NCBI RefSeq assembly: GCF_014650035.1
Contig: NZ_BMUE01000009.1
Span: 124,001 to 188,000, forward strand
Direction of reading: 5' to 3'
Origin: Streptomyces lucensis JCM 4490
GTDB taxonomy: Bacteria > Actinomycetota > Actinomycetes > Streptomycetales > Streptomycetaceae
Length of the DNA: 64,000 nucleotides
Shown piece after piece: positions 36,173 through 45,718 of this stretch; the stretch's first letter is position 1; the number at the start of each line of letters is the position of its first letter. The notes beneath the pieces were generated by a model, which ran no database searches, was not told where the DNA came from, and saw only the letters and a list, made by a program, of their open reading frames with translations. The position numbers and the translations under genes are program-made.

Positions 36173-37495
36173 ATGCCGCTTCTCCCTGACTGGGCCACCT
36201 CCCCGGTGATGACCGTGGCGCTCCTCATCCCGCCCGTGGTGCTCGGCCTGCTCGCCGGATGGCTGATCCGCCAGCAGCGCCGCCGGCGGCATCACACCCA
36301 CCGCTGGCATGGAACCGCCGCGGTGCCGGTCGCGGCCGTGGCCGCCCTCGGCTGCACCGCGTACAGCGCGGACACCAGCTGGCGGTTCGCCGCCGACTAC
36401 CTCGACATGGGCGGCACCGCCGAGCGCGTCGCGATGTTCGCCGCCGCCGAGCTGGCCTTGTTTGCCACCGCCCTGATGGCCCGGCAGAACCTCAACGGCC
36501 CGAGGCAGGCACCTGGCCTGCCCGGCACCCTCACCTGGGTCATCACCGCAGTCCAGGCTCTGCCCGCCTACGCCGAATCCGGGCCGGTCGGCGGCACCGT
36601 GCGAGCCTTCGTCGGCCCGGTCATGGCCGCGATGCTGTGGCACCTGGCCATGGGCATCGAGCTGCGCCACCGCGCCCCCGACGCGGCCTCACGCGGCCTG
36701 GCCGCCGTCCTCGTCCGCCAGGCACGCGAACGCCTCCTGGCTCGGCTCGGCATCGCCGACCAGGACGCCGATGCCGCCCGCCTCATCCGCGACCGCGCGC
36801 TGAGCGAAGCTGTCGCCCTGATCCTGCGCGCCGAGTCGATGACCGACCGCCGGCGCGGTAAGCGGCGGCAACGACGCCTGGCGGAACGCCTGCACGAGGC
36901 TCTGGAGCGGGCCGGCGTGGACGGGCATCCGCTCCAGGACGAGCTGCTGCTGCGCAAGCTCGCCACCCGCAAGCAGGCCCTCGGCCTCGCTTCCATCACG
37001 CTGCCGCCGCGATGGGAGGTCCCGGCCTCCAACCCCGCCCGGGAATCCGGGCACAGCAGCCCGCGCGCCGGCCGCACCGCACAACTGCCCCGGGCAGAGG
37101 AAACTGCCCGCCCACACCCGTCAGATCCGGGTGACGACGAGGTCCCTCCGGCTGCCCGCCCGCAGCCTGCCCGCCCGGAGCCCGGGCCGCCCGCACGGGC
37201 AGAAACTGAAGACAGCCGGGCGCTCACGGGCAAGACCTCGGGCAGCCCTTCGGGCAGGTGCGAGCGGAAACCGGCTGCCCGGAAGAAACGCGACGCTGGC
37301 AAAGCCCGTGCCTCCGACGAGGACATCCTCAAGCACGCTCGCCGCATCCACGAGGAGACCGGCAGCGTCGGACGCAACCGGGTCGAGGACGCCCTGCGCG
37401 CCGCCGGCTACACCGTCTCCAGCGACGGCGTCGGACGAGTCGTCCGCGAGTTCAAGGCCCAGCTCAAAGCCGCAGCCGGCCATCCACCCCGCTGA
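36173..37495 (+). CDS. SpdB-like membrane protein (DUF2637 type)
   Basis: A 440-residue protein. The N-terminus has four hydrophobic helices (about 10-30, 45-60, 85-105, 140-160), followed by a long, soluble, Arg/Glu-rich part and a Pro/Ala-rich linker. A last segment (RIHEETGSVGRNRVEDALRA) resembles a DNA-binding helix. DUF2637/SpdB proteins spread transferred DNA in the mycelium of Streptomyces; role by family only. Start ATG at 36173 without a good ribosome site. Confidence 0.78.
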   Translation: MPLLPDWATSPVMTVALLIPPVVLGLLAGWLIRQQRRRRHHTHRWHGTAAVPVAAVAALGCTAYSADTSWRFAADYLDMGGTAERVAMFAAAELALFATALMARQNLNGPRQAPGLPGTLTWVITAVQALPAYAESGPVGGTVRAFVGPVMAAMLWHLAMGIELRHRAPDAASRGLAAVLVRQARERLLARLGIADQDADAARLIRDRALSEAVALILRAESMTDRRRGKRRQRRLAERLHEALERAGVDGHPLQDELLLRKLATRKQALGLASITLPPRWEVPASNPARESGHSSPRAGRTAQLPRAEETARPHPSDPGDDEVPPAARPQPARPEPGPPARAETEDSRALTGKTSGSPSGRCERKPAARKKRDAGKARASDEDILKHARRIHEETGSVGRNRVEDALRAAGYTVSSDGVGRVVREFKAQLKAAAGHPPR

Positions 37496-37543
37496 TCCCC
37501 GCAGCACCAGCACTCCCGACCACACCCCGACCTGAAAGGCCCC

Positions 37544-38206
37544 ATGCAGACCCCGCACCACGAAGACCCCATGGCCCCCGAAGAATGCCTGCCGTCCAAT
37601 CCTGCCCCAGACGGAGCAAGTTGGTGCAGGAGCATTGCTCCCGTCGGGAGCAATGCTCCTGCCTCTCCCGCGTCGGCAGCGGCGGGAGCGGATCGGCACC
37701 GGGAGGCGCCGACCCGTCAGGATGCGACCGAGGGCGGATCGCATCCTGAATGGGAAGAACCGCGTCCCTGCCACAGCACCGACTGCGCTCACGCTGCCCC
37801 GTCGAAGCCCCGTGTGCAACAACGTGAACGTCTGCGTGATGAGAAGAAGCGTATGCACCAGCCCAGCTGCCGCATGAACGACGACGAGTACCAACTCCTC
37901 CTCCGGGCAGCCGCCGTGTGCCACATGAGCGTGGCCGGGTTCCTTGCCCGCTCGGCTCTCAACGCTGCCCGCGACCTCGACCGCACCGCCGCGGACATCG
38001 CGGGCGAGAAAGAGATGCTGCAGGAGCTGTTCGCGCTGCGGCGACACCTCGGGCAGATCGGCAACAACCTCAACCAGGTGGCCAAAGCACTGAACTCCGG
38101 AGCCGACGCCCCGCAGGCCGAGGCGGTCCTCGCCGCTGTCCAGCGCGCCGCCAAGCGCGTCGACGCCTTCACCCAGCAGCACCTGGACCACAGGATGGCT
38201 GCGTGA
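37544..38206 (+). CDS. mobC: MobC-like mobilization accessory protein
   Basis: A 220-residue protein whose C-terminal part is typical MobC: SCRMNDDEYQLLLRAAAVCH then HLGQIGNNLNQVAKALNSG. The N-terminal 90 residues are low complexity and encoded over a strong palindrome, so the true start may be nearer the ATG at 37853. GAAAGG precedes the ATG at 37544. Helps the relaxase at the origin of transfer. The stop overlaps the relaxase start (GTGA). Confidence 0.82.
   Translation: MQTPHHEDPMAPEECLPSNPAPDGASWCRSIAPVGSNAPASPASAAAGADRHREAPTRQDATEGGSHPEWEEPRPCHSTDCAHAAPSKPRVQQRERLRDEKKRMHQPSCRMNDDEYQLLLRAAAVCHMSVAGFLARSALNAARDLDRTAADIAGEKEMLQELFALRRHLGQIGNNLNQVAKALNSGADAPQAEAVLAAVQRAAKRVDAFTQQHLDHRMAA
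37626..37662. repeat. 17-bp perfect palindrome, oriT candidate
   Basis: Arms 37626-37642 and 37646-37662 are exact inverted copies with a 3-nt centre; each arm also contains a smaller palindrome (GAGCATTGCTC). A second perfect 10-bp inverted repeat, CAGGATGCGA / TCGCATCCTG, lies at 37718-37748. Both are just upstream of the relaxase. Confidence 0.7.
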
Positions 38207-39939
38207 TCCCACGCGTCCACGCCAGGGGCACGCGCACCATCGGCCTGCTCCACTACCTGTACGGACCCGGCACGCATGAGGAGCACGTCGACCCGCACCT
38301 GGTGGCAGCCTGGGACGGCCTTGCCCCCGATCCCGGCCGAGACCCCGGCGCCACGTACGGTGATCTCCAGCGGCTGCTCGACCAGCCGGTCATGGCCCTG
38401 CCCGAGAGCCGGCGGCCCGCCGAGCACGTGTGGCACCTGTCGGTACGCGCTGCCCCCGAAGACCCGATCCTGTCGGACGAGCAGTGGGGCGAGATAGCCC
38501 GCAGGATGGTCGCCGCCACCGGTATCGCCCCCGACGGCGACGACGCCGCCTGCCGCTGGGCGGCCGTCCGGCACGCCGACGACCACATCCACATCATCGC
38601 CACCATCGTCCGCGAGGACGGCCGCCAGGCCCGCCTCCGCCAGGACGGCAAACGCTCCCAGGCCGAGGCCCGCAAGATCGAGATCGACTACGGGCTCCGC
38701 CGCCTCCACACCGGCGACGGCACCGCCGCCCGGCGGCCCACCAGCGCCGAACACCACAAAGCCCAACGGGAAGGCCGCGAGCGCACCGCGCGGGAGGAGC
38801 TGCGGGAGACCGTGCGCCGCGCCGTTGCTGGCACGGCCTCCACGGAGGAGTTCTTCGACCGCCTGGCCGCCGCCGGTCTGCTGATCCGCAAACGCGTCGC
38901 GCCCTCCGGTGATCTGCTCGGCTACAAGGTCGCGCTGCCCGATGACCGCAACAAGGACGGGGAGCCGGTCTTCTACTCCGGTTCGAAACTCGCACCCGAT
39001 CTGTCCCTGCCCCGCATCCGCGAACGCTGGGCCCTTCCCGCGGAGCCCACTTCGGCGGACGGCTCCGGGCCGGAGCAGCCCGCTCTGCCGGACGTGACAG
39101 GTCCCGCGTTCGCACGGCGCCGGGCCGCCGCCGCTACCTGGCAGGCCCTTCTGATCATCGACCACGGTGACGACGGCACGGCAGCGGCCCAGATCGCTGC
39201 GGCGGGTGAGGTCCTGGACGCGCTGGCCAAGACCTCCGCCGCCCACACCCGCGCTGAACTCCGCGAGGCGGCCTTCGTGTTCGAGCGGGCCAGCCGCTCC
39301 CACGTGAAGGTTGTACGCGGGCACGACCGCGCCCTGCGCCAGGCCGCCCGCGACCTCGTCCACAGCGGACCCGCCCTGGGCCGCGGCGAAGACGGCGCCA
39401 CCACCGCCATGCTCATCGACATGGCCTTCTTCCTCGCCATCGCCGCGGCGAACTGGCACGCGAAGAAGCACCACAGCCAGCAGGCCGCAGCAGCCCGGCA
39501 AGCAGCCGAACACCTGCGCGCCGCCTACCAAGCCGCCGCAGGTGAGCCCATGGCCGTCCTCCGCCAGCGAGGCCAACGCCTGGCCCTGCGTGCCCGGCAG
39601 CGGCAAGCCGACCTCCTGCACGAGGTGCTGCCGGACCTGGCCGCACGGATCCAGACCGAACCTGGCTGGCCCGCCCTGGCCGCCACCCTCGACGACGCCC
39701 GCAGAGCCGGCCATGACCCGACGGCTCTGCTGGCTGACGCTGCCCGGCGGCGCGAGCTCGACACCGCGACCTCGATCAGCGATGTCCTCGTCTGGCGGCT
39801 GCGCCGCAGCGCCCACCTGCCTGCCCTGCCCGAGCGCCCTCACGACACACCCGCGCGAGGTAGCCGACGCCAAGGGTCGGCGGCGCCCCGCGCGCTGCCG
39901 AAGCAGGGCGGCCTGAACGACCCCAGCCGTCGGCGCTGA
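38203..39939 (+). CDS. relaxase / mobilization nuclease
   Basis: A 578-residue DNA-nicking enzyme for conjugative mobilization. The N-terminal relaxase domain has the three-histidine metal motif in HADDHIHIIATIVRED at about residue 125, and an upstream region GLLHYLYGPGTHEEH. The C-terminal half is helical, Ala/Arg-rich, of unknown role. The start GTG overlaps the MobC stop. Nicking and strand transfer at the oriT are family-level inference. Confidence 0.86.
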   Translation: MIPRVHARGTRTIGLLHYLYGPGTHEEHVDPHLVAAWDGLAPDPGRDPGATYGDLQRLLDQPVMALPESRRPAEHVWHLSVRAAPEDPILSDEQWGEIARRMVAATGIAPDGDDAACRWAAVRHADDHIHIIATIVREDGRQARLRQDGKRSQAEARKIEIDYGLRRLHTGDGTAARRPTSAEHHKAQREGRERTAREELRETVRRAVAGTASTEEFFDRLAAAGLLIRKRVAPSGDLLGYKVALPDDRNKDGEPVFYSGSKLAPDLSLPRIRERWALPAEPTSADGSGPEQPALPDVTGPAFARRRAAAATWQALLIIDHGDDGTAAAQIAAAGEVLDALAKTSAAHTRAELREAAFVFERASRSHVKVVRGHDRALRQAARDLVHSGPALGRGEDGATTAMLIDMAFFLAIAAANWHAKKHHSQQAAAARQAAEHLRAAYQAAAGEPMAVLRQRGQRLALRARQRQADLLHEVLPDLAARIQTEPGWPALAATLDDARRAGHDPTALLADAARRRELDTATSISDVLVWRLRRSAHLPALPERPHDTPARGSRRQGSAAPRALPKQGGLNDPSRRR

Positions 39940-39978
39940 CCAGCGAAAAGCCGGCGGAATATAGCCGACGATCGGCGG

Positions 39979-40428
39979 TTGGGCAAAACGCCGATTCTCC
40001 GGATCATTTATGCCTCCACCCACCCCACTCCTGTGAGGAGCACCTGTACGCCCACAACCCAAGCCCGGCCCGAGATCGTCGTCCTGCTCTGCGACGCGGA
40101 CATCAAGCGCAAGCGCGAGACCAACACGTGGAACCACCTCGACGGGCGCCCGTTCAGCAAGGAGGAACGGGCCCTGGTCCTCAGTGCCACCCGCGTCGAG
40201 TTCGAAGAGATACAGGAGCAGTTCAAGCGATACCGTGAGTACCGGCGCACGGTGGACGAAGCTCCGGATGCTCTGGAGCGCTTCCTGGCCCCGTTCATGG
40301 AGCGGCTCGCCGAGAAGAAGCTTGGCAACGCCGTCGAGCTCATGAACGAGGAGGAGCGAGCCGAGCTCGATCACCTCCTCGGGCTCATCGTCGAACCAGT
40401 CCGTCCCTTCGCCCCGTACGCCCTCTGA
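39979..40428 (+). CDS. hypothetical helical protein
   Basis: Up to 149 residues; the well-behaved part begins near EIVVLLCDADIKRKRETN. It is rich in Glu, Arg and Leu (SATRVEFEEIQEQFKRYREY) and looks helical. The start is uncertain: the ATG at 39979 or a GTG at 40033. No family is recognised. It lies downstream of the relaxase and converges on the DUF317 gene. Confidence 0.6.
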   Translation: MGKTPILRIIYASTHPTPVRSTCTPTTQARPEIVVLLCDADIKRKRETNTWNHLDGRPFSKEERALVLSATRVEFEEIQEQFKRYREYRRTVDEAPDALERFLAPFMERLAEKKLGNAVELMNEEERAELDHLLGLIVEPVRPFAPYAL

Positions 40429-40632
40429 GCCTGGGCCCCGCGCCGGCGCTTCCCCAACGCGCTGGTGAGTGGCTCCCAAGACCGAGTCGGCATCTGACAC
40501 AGAGGCGTGTGCGTTCCAAGCGATAACCGGTAGGACTCGTCGCGCTGAACGAAACACCGGGCGTGGGGACGGACCGCTCCCTGTAACCGCGGACTGTGAT
40601 GTCACGCAGACGCCGACCAAGGCAGGCAGCAC

Positions 40633-40666
40633 GAAGCCGGGCCTCCCCCAGGGGAGGTCCGGCTTC
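40633..40666. terminator. bidirectional hairpin terminator
   Basis: A 16-bp stem with one G-T mismatch (GAAGCCGGGCCTCCCC / GGGGAGGTCCGGCTTC) with a 2-nt loop lies between the converging hypothetical gene and the DUF317 gene. Confidence 0.8.
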
Positions 40667-40683
40667 CAGGCGTTGGATGGCCC

Positions 40684-41613
40684 TTAGCTGGCTGGAGCGC
40701 GCAGGAGCCGGTCGCGTGTGCTCTCCGGCAGCACCCGGCGCAGGACCGGTGCGCTGGAGCTGAGGGAGTCGGCGAAGGCGGCGACGAGGTCGTGCGGCAC
40801 GCTGCTGCTGAACGACGCGGCCCACAGGTAGCCAGCGCCGAACACCGGTTCGGCCCACGCCTGCCACCCGGCCAGGACCGCCTCGTCAGCCTCAGCCAAC
40901 AGTGCCAGTGGGTCGCCATCCTGGATGAGGGGCGGCACCTCACCGAGGCGGACGTGGGAGGCGAACGTCGGATCCACCGCGCCCGTGCCGGGCTGGTCGA
41001 CGTCAAGCAGCCAACCGCGCGCCGTAACCGCGTCGAGGACCAGCTCGGGACCACCGAGCGACAGGGCAGGCTGATCGCGGGCGTCGAGCGCGGCAAGGAA
41101 GCCGGCGAGGACCTCCCCCGGGACATCGGGGGTGAAGTAGGCCGACCACTGGGCGAGCGGGCTGCTCATGTCCGTACGAGCGGACACCTGCCAGGCGATC
41201 GGCAGGTTCCCCAAGTGGAACGGCTCGTCCGGCAGGACCCACTGCGCCCACCGCAGGGAGTCTGGGCTGATGTGCAAAACGGTGCTGCGCAGGACCTGAC
41301 GGTCGTCCGGCGCCTCTTCCGGCTCCTGGCGCCCGCGGACGATCGTCAGGCTGGTCCAACCCAATCTGCCGAGTGTTTCGGCGACGGAGTCGTACAGGCG
41401 TCCGTCGTCACCAGCCAGGTGCCGGGGACCGACCCAGTACGCGGACGGGACGTTCGTCGGGCTGGGTGGGCCGAACGGGAAGTCGGGGTGCAGGTATGCC
41501 TCCAAGGGCTTGGGAGTCTTTGTGCTGCCAGCTGGTACGCGAAGCTGGATGGGCGTGCCAGGCTGGCTGTGCGGCGTTCTGGGTGACGGGTTGGACCAAT
41601 CCCGTGTCCCCAC
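40684..41613 (-). CDS. DUF317 protein
   Basis: A 309-residue protein with two DUF317-like repeats: YWVGPRHLAGDDGRLYDSVA and later WSAYFTPDVPGEVLAGFLAA. DUF317 occurs widely in Streptomyces genomes, often near mobile elements, with unknown function. The GTG at 41613 follows AGGGGAG. It reads leftward, behind the smaller DUF317 gene. Confidence 0.85.
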   Translation of the reverse strand: MGTRDWSNPSPRTPHSQPGTPIQLRVPAGSTKTPKPLEAYLHPDFPFGPPSPTNVPSAYWVGPRHLAGDDGRLYDSVAETLGRLGWTSLTIVRGRQEPEEAPDDRQVLRSTVLHISPDSLRWAQWVLPDEPFHLGNLPIAWQVSARTDMSSPLAQWSAYFTPDVPGEVLAGFLAALDARDQPALSLGGPELVLDAVTARGWLLDVDQPGTGAVDPTFASHVRLGEVPPLIQDGDPLALLAEADEAVLAGWQAWAEPVFGAGYLWAASFSSSVPHDLVAAFADSLSSSAPVLRRVLPESTRDRLLRAPAS

Positions 41614-41664
41614 GTCTCCCCTGCGCCAGGTAGGCGGCGGGCCGTCCGAGTCGGGCCTCTACTG

Positions 41665-42018
41665 TCACAGCTGCTGGGAAGTCTCCAGTACACGAGTCAC
41701 TGCGGCGGCGACGACTTCCGCCGGCGTCTCGGTGTCGAAGGAAATCTGGTAGCCGCGCACCTTGGCCGTTCCGGTTACGGCGATTTTCCACCCCTCGCCG
41801 TCGGTGCCAGGGCGCCCGAGCGGGAACCATCCAAGGTAGAAGCGCCCGTCCTTCGAGTTGACGTGTACGTCCGCGCGGTCGTCCACGACGAGGTGGAAGT
41901 CGTCGGCGGAGAACTGATCCATCACGAGCGTGGCCTGAGCCGGGCCGAGCAGCCACTCACGCAGCCGCAGGGCCTCGACGGTGGTGGAGAATCCGGGCCC
42001 CTGGGGCGCCGCAGTCAC
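41665..42018 (-). CDS. small DUF317-type protein
   Basis: A 117-residue protein with WLLGPAQATLVMDQFSADDF and RGYQISFDTETPAEVVAAAV, the half-domain of the DUF317 family. The GTG at 42018 follows AGAGGTGA. It lies 51 bp before the larger DUF317 gene; the two are probably one unit. Confidence 0.82.
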   Translation of the reverse strand: MTAAPQGPGFSTTVEALRLREWLLGPAQATLVMDQFSADDFHLVVDDRADVHVNSKDGRFYLGWFPLGRPGTDGEGWKIAVTGTAKVRGYQISFDTETPAEVVAAAVTRVLETSQQL

Positions 42019-42210
42019 GGGCAATCACCTCTTTGACCTGGTCTTTTTACAAGAAGGTCGTCTAGGTTCACATGCCCTTGCGGCGCTGGCCAGTCATTCG
42101 TGGATCTTTGCTGTCTGCCCCCGGCGAACTGATACGCAGAGCGCGAGACCTCGCTGTCCAACTGCGAAAAACGGCGTGCGCGCGGTGGGGCCAGTGCTGA
42201 TAGTTGCCGC

Positions 42211-42871
42211 ATGGACGCGATCGAGGCCGCACGCGCCGTCGTAGACGAACGGCACCCCGAAGCACGCGCCGCGTTCCTGGGCGGCAGCATCGTGACGGGC
42301 CGCCGAACGGCCACGTCGGACCTCGACATCGTCGTCCTGCTCCACGGAGCCCCAGCCCCGTACCGGACCAGCCTCCATTACGCCGAGTGGCCGGTGGAGA
42401 TGTTCGTGCACACCGAGGCGACATGGCACGCCTACGTCGAACGGGAACTACGGAAGCGCCGGTCACCGCTGCTTCGGAGCGCGCCTCGCCGCACAGGCCC
42501 GGAAACTGACCGCCGCAGGACTACCCCCGGTGTCGACGGAAGAGATCGACGACCGCCGCTACGCGATCACGGACCTCCTGGACGACCTCGCAGGAAGCAA
42601 CGACCAGAGCGAGTGCCTGTTCATCGCGACCGAACTGGTCCGACGCACCGGTGAGCTGGCGCTGGCCGTTGGCGGGTCGTGGAGTGGCGGTGGGAAGTGG
42701 CTGGCACGCCGTCTTGAGACGACCGCGCCAGGGCTCAGCACACGCCTCCACCACGGCCTGCAGGAGGTGCTGAGCGGGAGGGTCGAGCACCTCGTGGCCG
42801 TCGTGGACGAGGTGCTCGGGCAGGCCGGCGGCCGATTGTGGGTCGGCTACGAACGTGCTGGAGATCCCTGA
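42211..42871 (+). pseudogene. nucleotidyltransferase, frameshifted
   Basis: The first half (frame from ATG 42211) has the nucleotidyltransferase motif GGSIVTGRRTATSDLDIVVL with both metal aspartates, and ends near WHAYVERELRKRR. The rest, RLAAQARKLTAAGLPPVSTE to the stop at 42871, is in the next frame. The break lies at about 42466-42482 and fits a small deletion. The intact protein would be about 220 residues; the shift removes its helical C-terminal part. Confidence 0.78.
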
Positions 42872-42919
42872 ACGATCCCACGCTGCGGACGTCGCAACGG
42901 CTGTTCCTCCAGATGCAGA

Positions 42920-43872
42920 TCACTTGACGGAGAGCAACGCCCGAGTCTCCTCGGCGCACCCCCACGACAGCGTGACGCCAGCACCGCCGTGCCCGTAGTT
43001 GTGCACGACCACGGTGCCGTCCTCCCGCACCTCTTCCTCCACACGGACCGTGGCGCGGGTCGGTCGAGCGCCGATCCGGTGCTCCAGCACACGGGTCTGG
43101 GCGAGTCGGGGCTCGACCTCGGCGCAGCGGGCGAGGATGCCGACAGCCCCCTTGTCGTCGGAGGCCAGATCGCCCTCGCCGTCGATCGCTGTGCCGCCCA
43201 GGACGACGGTGTCGCCGTGGGGGTAGAAGCACAGGAGGTCCGGGGAGAGGCCGGTGTCCTCGGAGAAGAACTCGGTCAGCCCCGGGTTGGTAGCGACGAC
43301 GTGCTGGCCGCGGATGGGCCGGAGGTCAGGGTCCGGAACCAGGTTGCTTGCGCCAAGGCCCGCGCAGTTGATGATCGCCGAAGCGGGACCGGCGTCCGAG
43401 AGCGAGGTCAGCCGTCGCTGCTCGACCACACCCCGGCATCGCGGAGCCGGCGCAGGAGGTAGTCGAGGTGGGTGGGCATGTCGATCAGTGGCACGGTGAA
43501 CCGGTAACCCGCCGTGAACCCGGCCGGAAGTTCGGCCCGCTCGCACGGTCGGAAACCCGGCAAAGTGGTGGCCCACTCCGGCGCGGCTTCGGCCGTGCGG
43601 GATGCCTCGATGCCACTGGTGAGCCGGACGCCCGTCGCCGGGTCCTGGGCCAGCTCCCGGAAGATCTTGAGGGACCGTTGTCCCCACTGTTCGACCTTGT
43701 CCTTCGGCTCGACCAGGTAAGGCCCCCACATCGCCCCGGCCGCCAGCGACGTGACACCAGGCACCTGTTCGGCGATCACGTGCACCGAAGCCCCGGCCTC
43801 GGCGAGAACGACGGCCGTGGTGAGCCCAGCCAACCCAGCCCCGACAACGACAACGTGCTTCCCTGCGGTCAC
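42920..43872 (-). pseudogene. FAD-dependent D-amino-acid-oxidase-like enzyme, frameshifted
   Basis: The N-terminal half starts at GTG 43872 with the FAD fold VVVVGAGLAGLTTAVVLAEA. The C-terminal half (ending at 42920) has INCAGLGASNLV and VVVHNYGHGGAGVTLSWG, typical of DAO-family oxidases. The frame breaks at about 43421-43436, where GTGTGGTC would be GTGGTGGTC, so loss of one G fits. A single-nucleotide deletion or a sequencing error would explain it. Confidence 0.85.
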
Positions 43873-43965
43873 GAGGCCGACCCTATGCACCGGGTAACTT
43901 CGACAGGGCATGTTGCGCAAGTCCGTGATTGCCCCTGTCCCAAAACACCTCTCGTGCCGTCGCAC

Positions 43966-44763
43966 TCACCTCCCGCTCCGCCGCCCGAAGCGGATCAGAA
44001 ACTCGTTCTCCTCCGGAAAGGTGTCGCCCTCGCTGAAGTCCGCGAGCCGCTCCTTGACCGCGATCTCAAATTGCGGCAGTCGATCGCCGAAAAGGTGGGG
44101 TGCGGCGAAAGAGGTGGAGTAGAGGTAGCCGAGGATGCTCTCAGCGGTCCAGGTGCGGTGCACGGGAATCCGCGCCTCCTCGACCCGGCCGAAGGGCGAC
44201 TCCTCCATGATCTCGCTGTACGGGCGGCTGTGGTGCTGAAAGGTGCCGGAACCGGCACGCCGTTCCTCGCCGAGGAACGTCTTGATGACATCCCGCACTG
44301 CCTCCTTCCAGGGGTTGGTCGCGGTCCAGAAGCTGCTGTCCCCGAGGATGGCCACGACACCGTCGGGTGCAACCTGGTCGTCCAGTGGGGCCAGGACGGC
44401 GGTCTGGTCGAGCCAGTGGAACGCGCGGCAGATCGTGACCAGGTCGGCCTTCCAGCCGGCAGGCGGCACGAAATCCTCGGCGGTGCTCTCGACGAGCGGC
44501 AGGCGCGTCCCTTCGGGCAGCTTCGGACGCAGCGCCGACTCGGCCGTAGCCAGCATGTCGGCGTCGCTGTCGATGGCGATGATGTCGTCGAAGTGGCCGA
44601 GCAGCGCCTCAGCCACCAGTCCGGTGCCGGTGCCGATGTCCAGCAGGCGACGCTGGCCGCGGGACCGGTGCGGAGCAGCCTGGTCCAGGGTCTCGGCGAC
44701 GTCTTCCGGGATACCAGGGCGGAACTGACGGTAGTAGCTGGCGGTTCCAGCGAACAGGCTCAT
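43966..44763 (-). CDS. SAM-dependent class I methyltransferase
   Basis: A 265-residue enzyme. The SAM-binding motif is LLDIGTGTGLVAEALL at about residue 41, with the acidic loop IDSDADML. Motif II/III lies in ADLVTICRAFHWLD. Family members act on small molecules. GGGGAGGAG precedes the ATG at 44763. It sits between the DAO-type pseudogene and the APH-type kinase; substrate unknown. Confidence 0.87.
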   Translation of the reverse strand: MSLFAGTASYYRQFRPGIPEDVAETLDQAAPHRSRGQRRLLDIGTGTGLVAEALLGHFDDIIAIDSDADMLATAESALRPKLPEGTRLPLVESTAEDFVPPAGWKADLVTICRAFHWLDQTAVLAPLDDQVAPDGVVAILGDSSFWTATNPWKEAVRDVIKTFLGEERRAGSGTFQHHSRPYSEIMEESPFGRVEEARIPVHRTWTAESILGYLYSTSFAAPHLFGDRLPQFEIAVKERLADFSEGDTFPEENEFLIRFGRRSGR

Positions 44764-44860
44764 GTGATCTCCTCCCCTGAGGTACTGGGTGTAACCGAAC
44801 GTAGCGGTTGGTTTCTCGTGTTTGACTACCTCGCGCTGCCCCGCTGCTACGGTCGCCTGT

Positions 44861-45718
44861 ATGACGCTCTCGGTCTCCACGAGTCAGACTGTTGACCTAC
44901 GCGTGCGGCCAGTTGACGAGGTTTTGGATCGCGTGGCCCAGTCTCTGCAGGTGCGTTTCCTACCGGAAACGGTGGTACGCAAGCGTCGGTCTGTGGGAGC
45001 ACGGACCGACCGCGAGACCTGGGTCCGCATCGAGCGACGCCTGCTTGACAAGATCAGCGATCAAGGATGGAACGGCGCGGAGTGCGCCGCCCGCTTGGAC
45101 GGCGTCGCCCAGCCGGCATGGCGGGGATGCATGGTCTGGCGGGACACGAACGAACAGGTGATGTGGCGGGCCGACGAAACTGACCTTCTGCCCGCCGCTC
45201 CAGTCGGAAACGCCATTCTGAGTGAGGCCCCGGAACTTTCGGACGAGTGGTGGGACAGGTTGAACGCCTCTCTGGACGCGCTCGCAGCGCACCAGACAAG
45301 GCGAGTCGCCACACCCGACACCGAGACCATCAACCAGACGTCAGTCACCGAGGCCATTCGGGCTGTCTTTCCCGGCGATTTCGATACGACCGTCCAGCGT
45401 TGGGTCCCCGCCCACGCCGACCTGAACTGGGCCAACGTCACGGCGCCGGTGTTCAGCCTCTTCGACTGGGAGGACTGGGGGAACGCCCCACAGGGACTGG
45501 ACTCAGCCTCACTGTGGGCGAGCTCGCTTGCCGTCCCGTCTCTGGCCGATCGTGTACGGCAGGAGCGTCGGCGGGACTTCGAGAGCCGGGACGGCAAGCT
45601 GATGACGCTGTTCGTCTGCTCGAAGATCCTTGGGCCATACGCGCACCCTGAGGATCCTCGGTTGGAGCCTGCACAGCGCACGGCCGAGCAAGTCATCGAG
45701 GAACTTCAAGCAGAGTGA
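44861..45718 (+). CDS. APH-type phosphotransferase
   Basis: A 285-residue protein of the aminoglycoside phosphotransferase fold. The catalytic loop is HADLNWANVT and the metal-binding motif FDWEDWG (about residues 190-210). The N-lobe lacks an obvious glycine-rich loop, as usual in this family. Ends overlap the aldo/keto reductase tail-to-tail by 13 bp. Substrate is unknown; a tailoring kinase for the neighbouring cassette is only a possibility. Confidence 0.8.
   Translation: MTLSVSTSQTVDLRVRPVDEVLDRVAQSLQVRFLPETVVRKRRSVGARTDRETWVRIERRLLDKISDQGWNGAECAARLDGVAQPAWRGCMVWRDTNEQVMWRADETDLLPAAPVGNAILSEAPELSDEWWDRLNASLDALAAHQTRRVATPDTETINQTSVTEAIRAVFPGDFDTTVQRWVPAHADLNWANVTAPVFSLFDWEDWGNAPQGLDSASLWASSLAVPSLADRVRQERRRDFESRDGKLMTLFVCSKILGPYAHPEDPRLEPAQRTAEQVIEELQAE

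Noticed and set aside
37789..40632. A 947-residue leftward frame across mobC and relaxase
   Set aside because: Antisense shadow of the relaxase region, with no motif.
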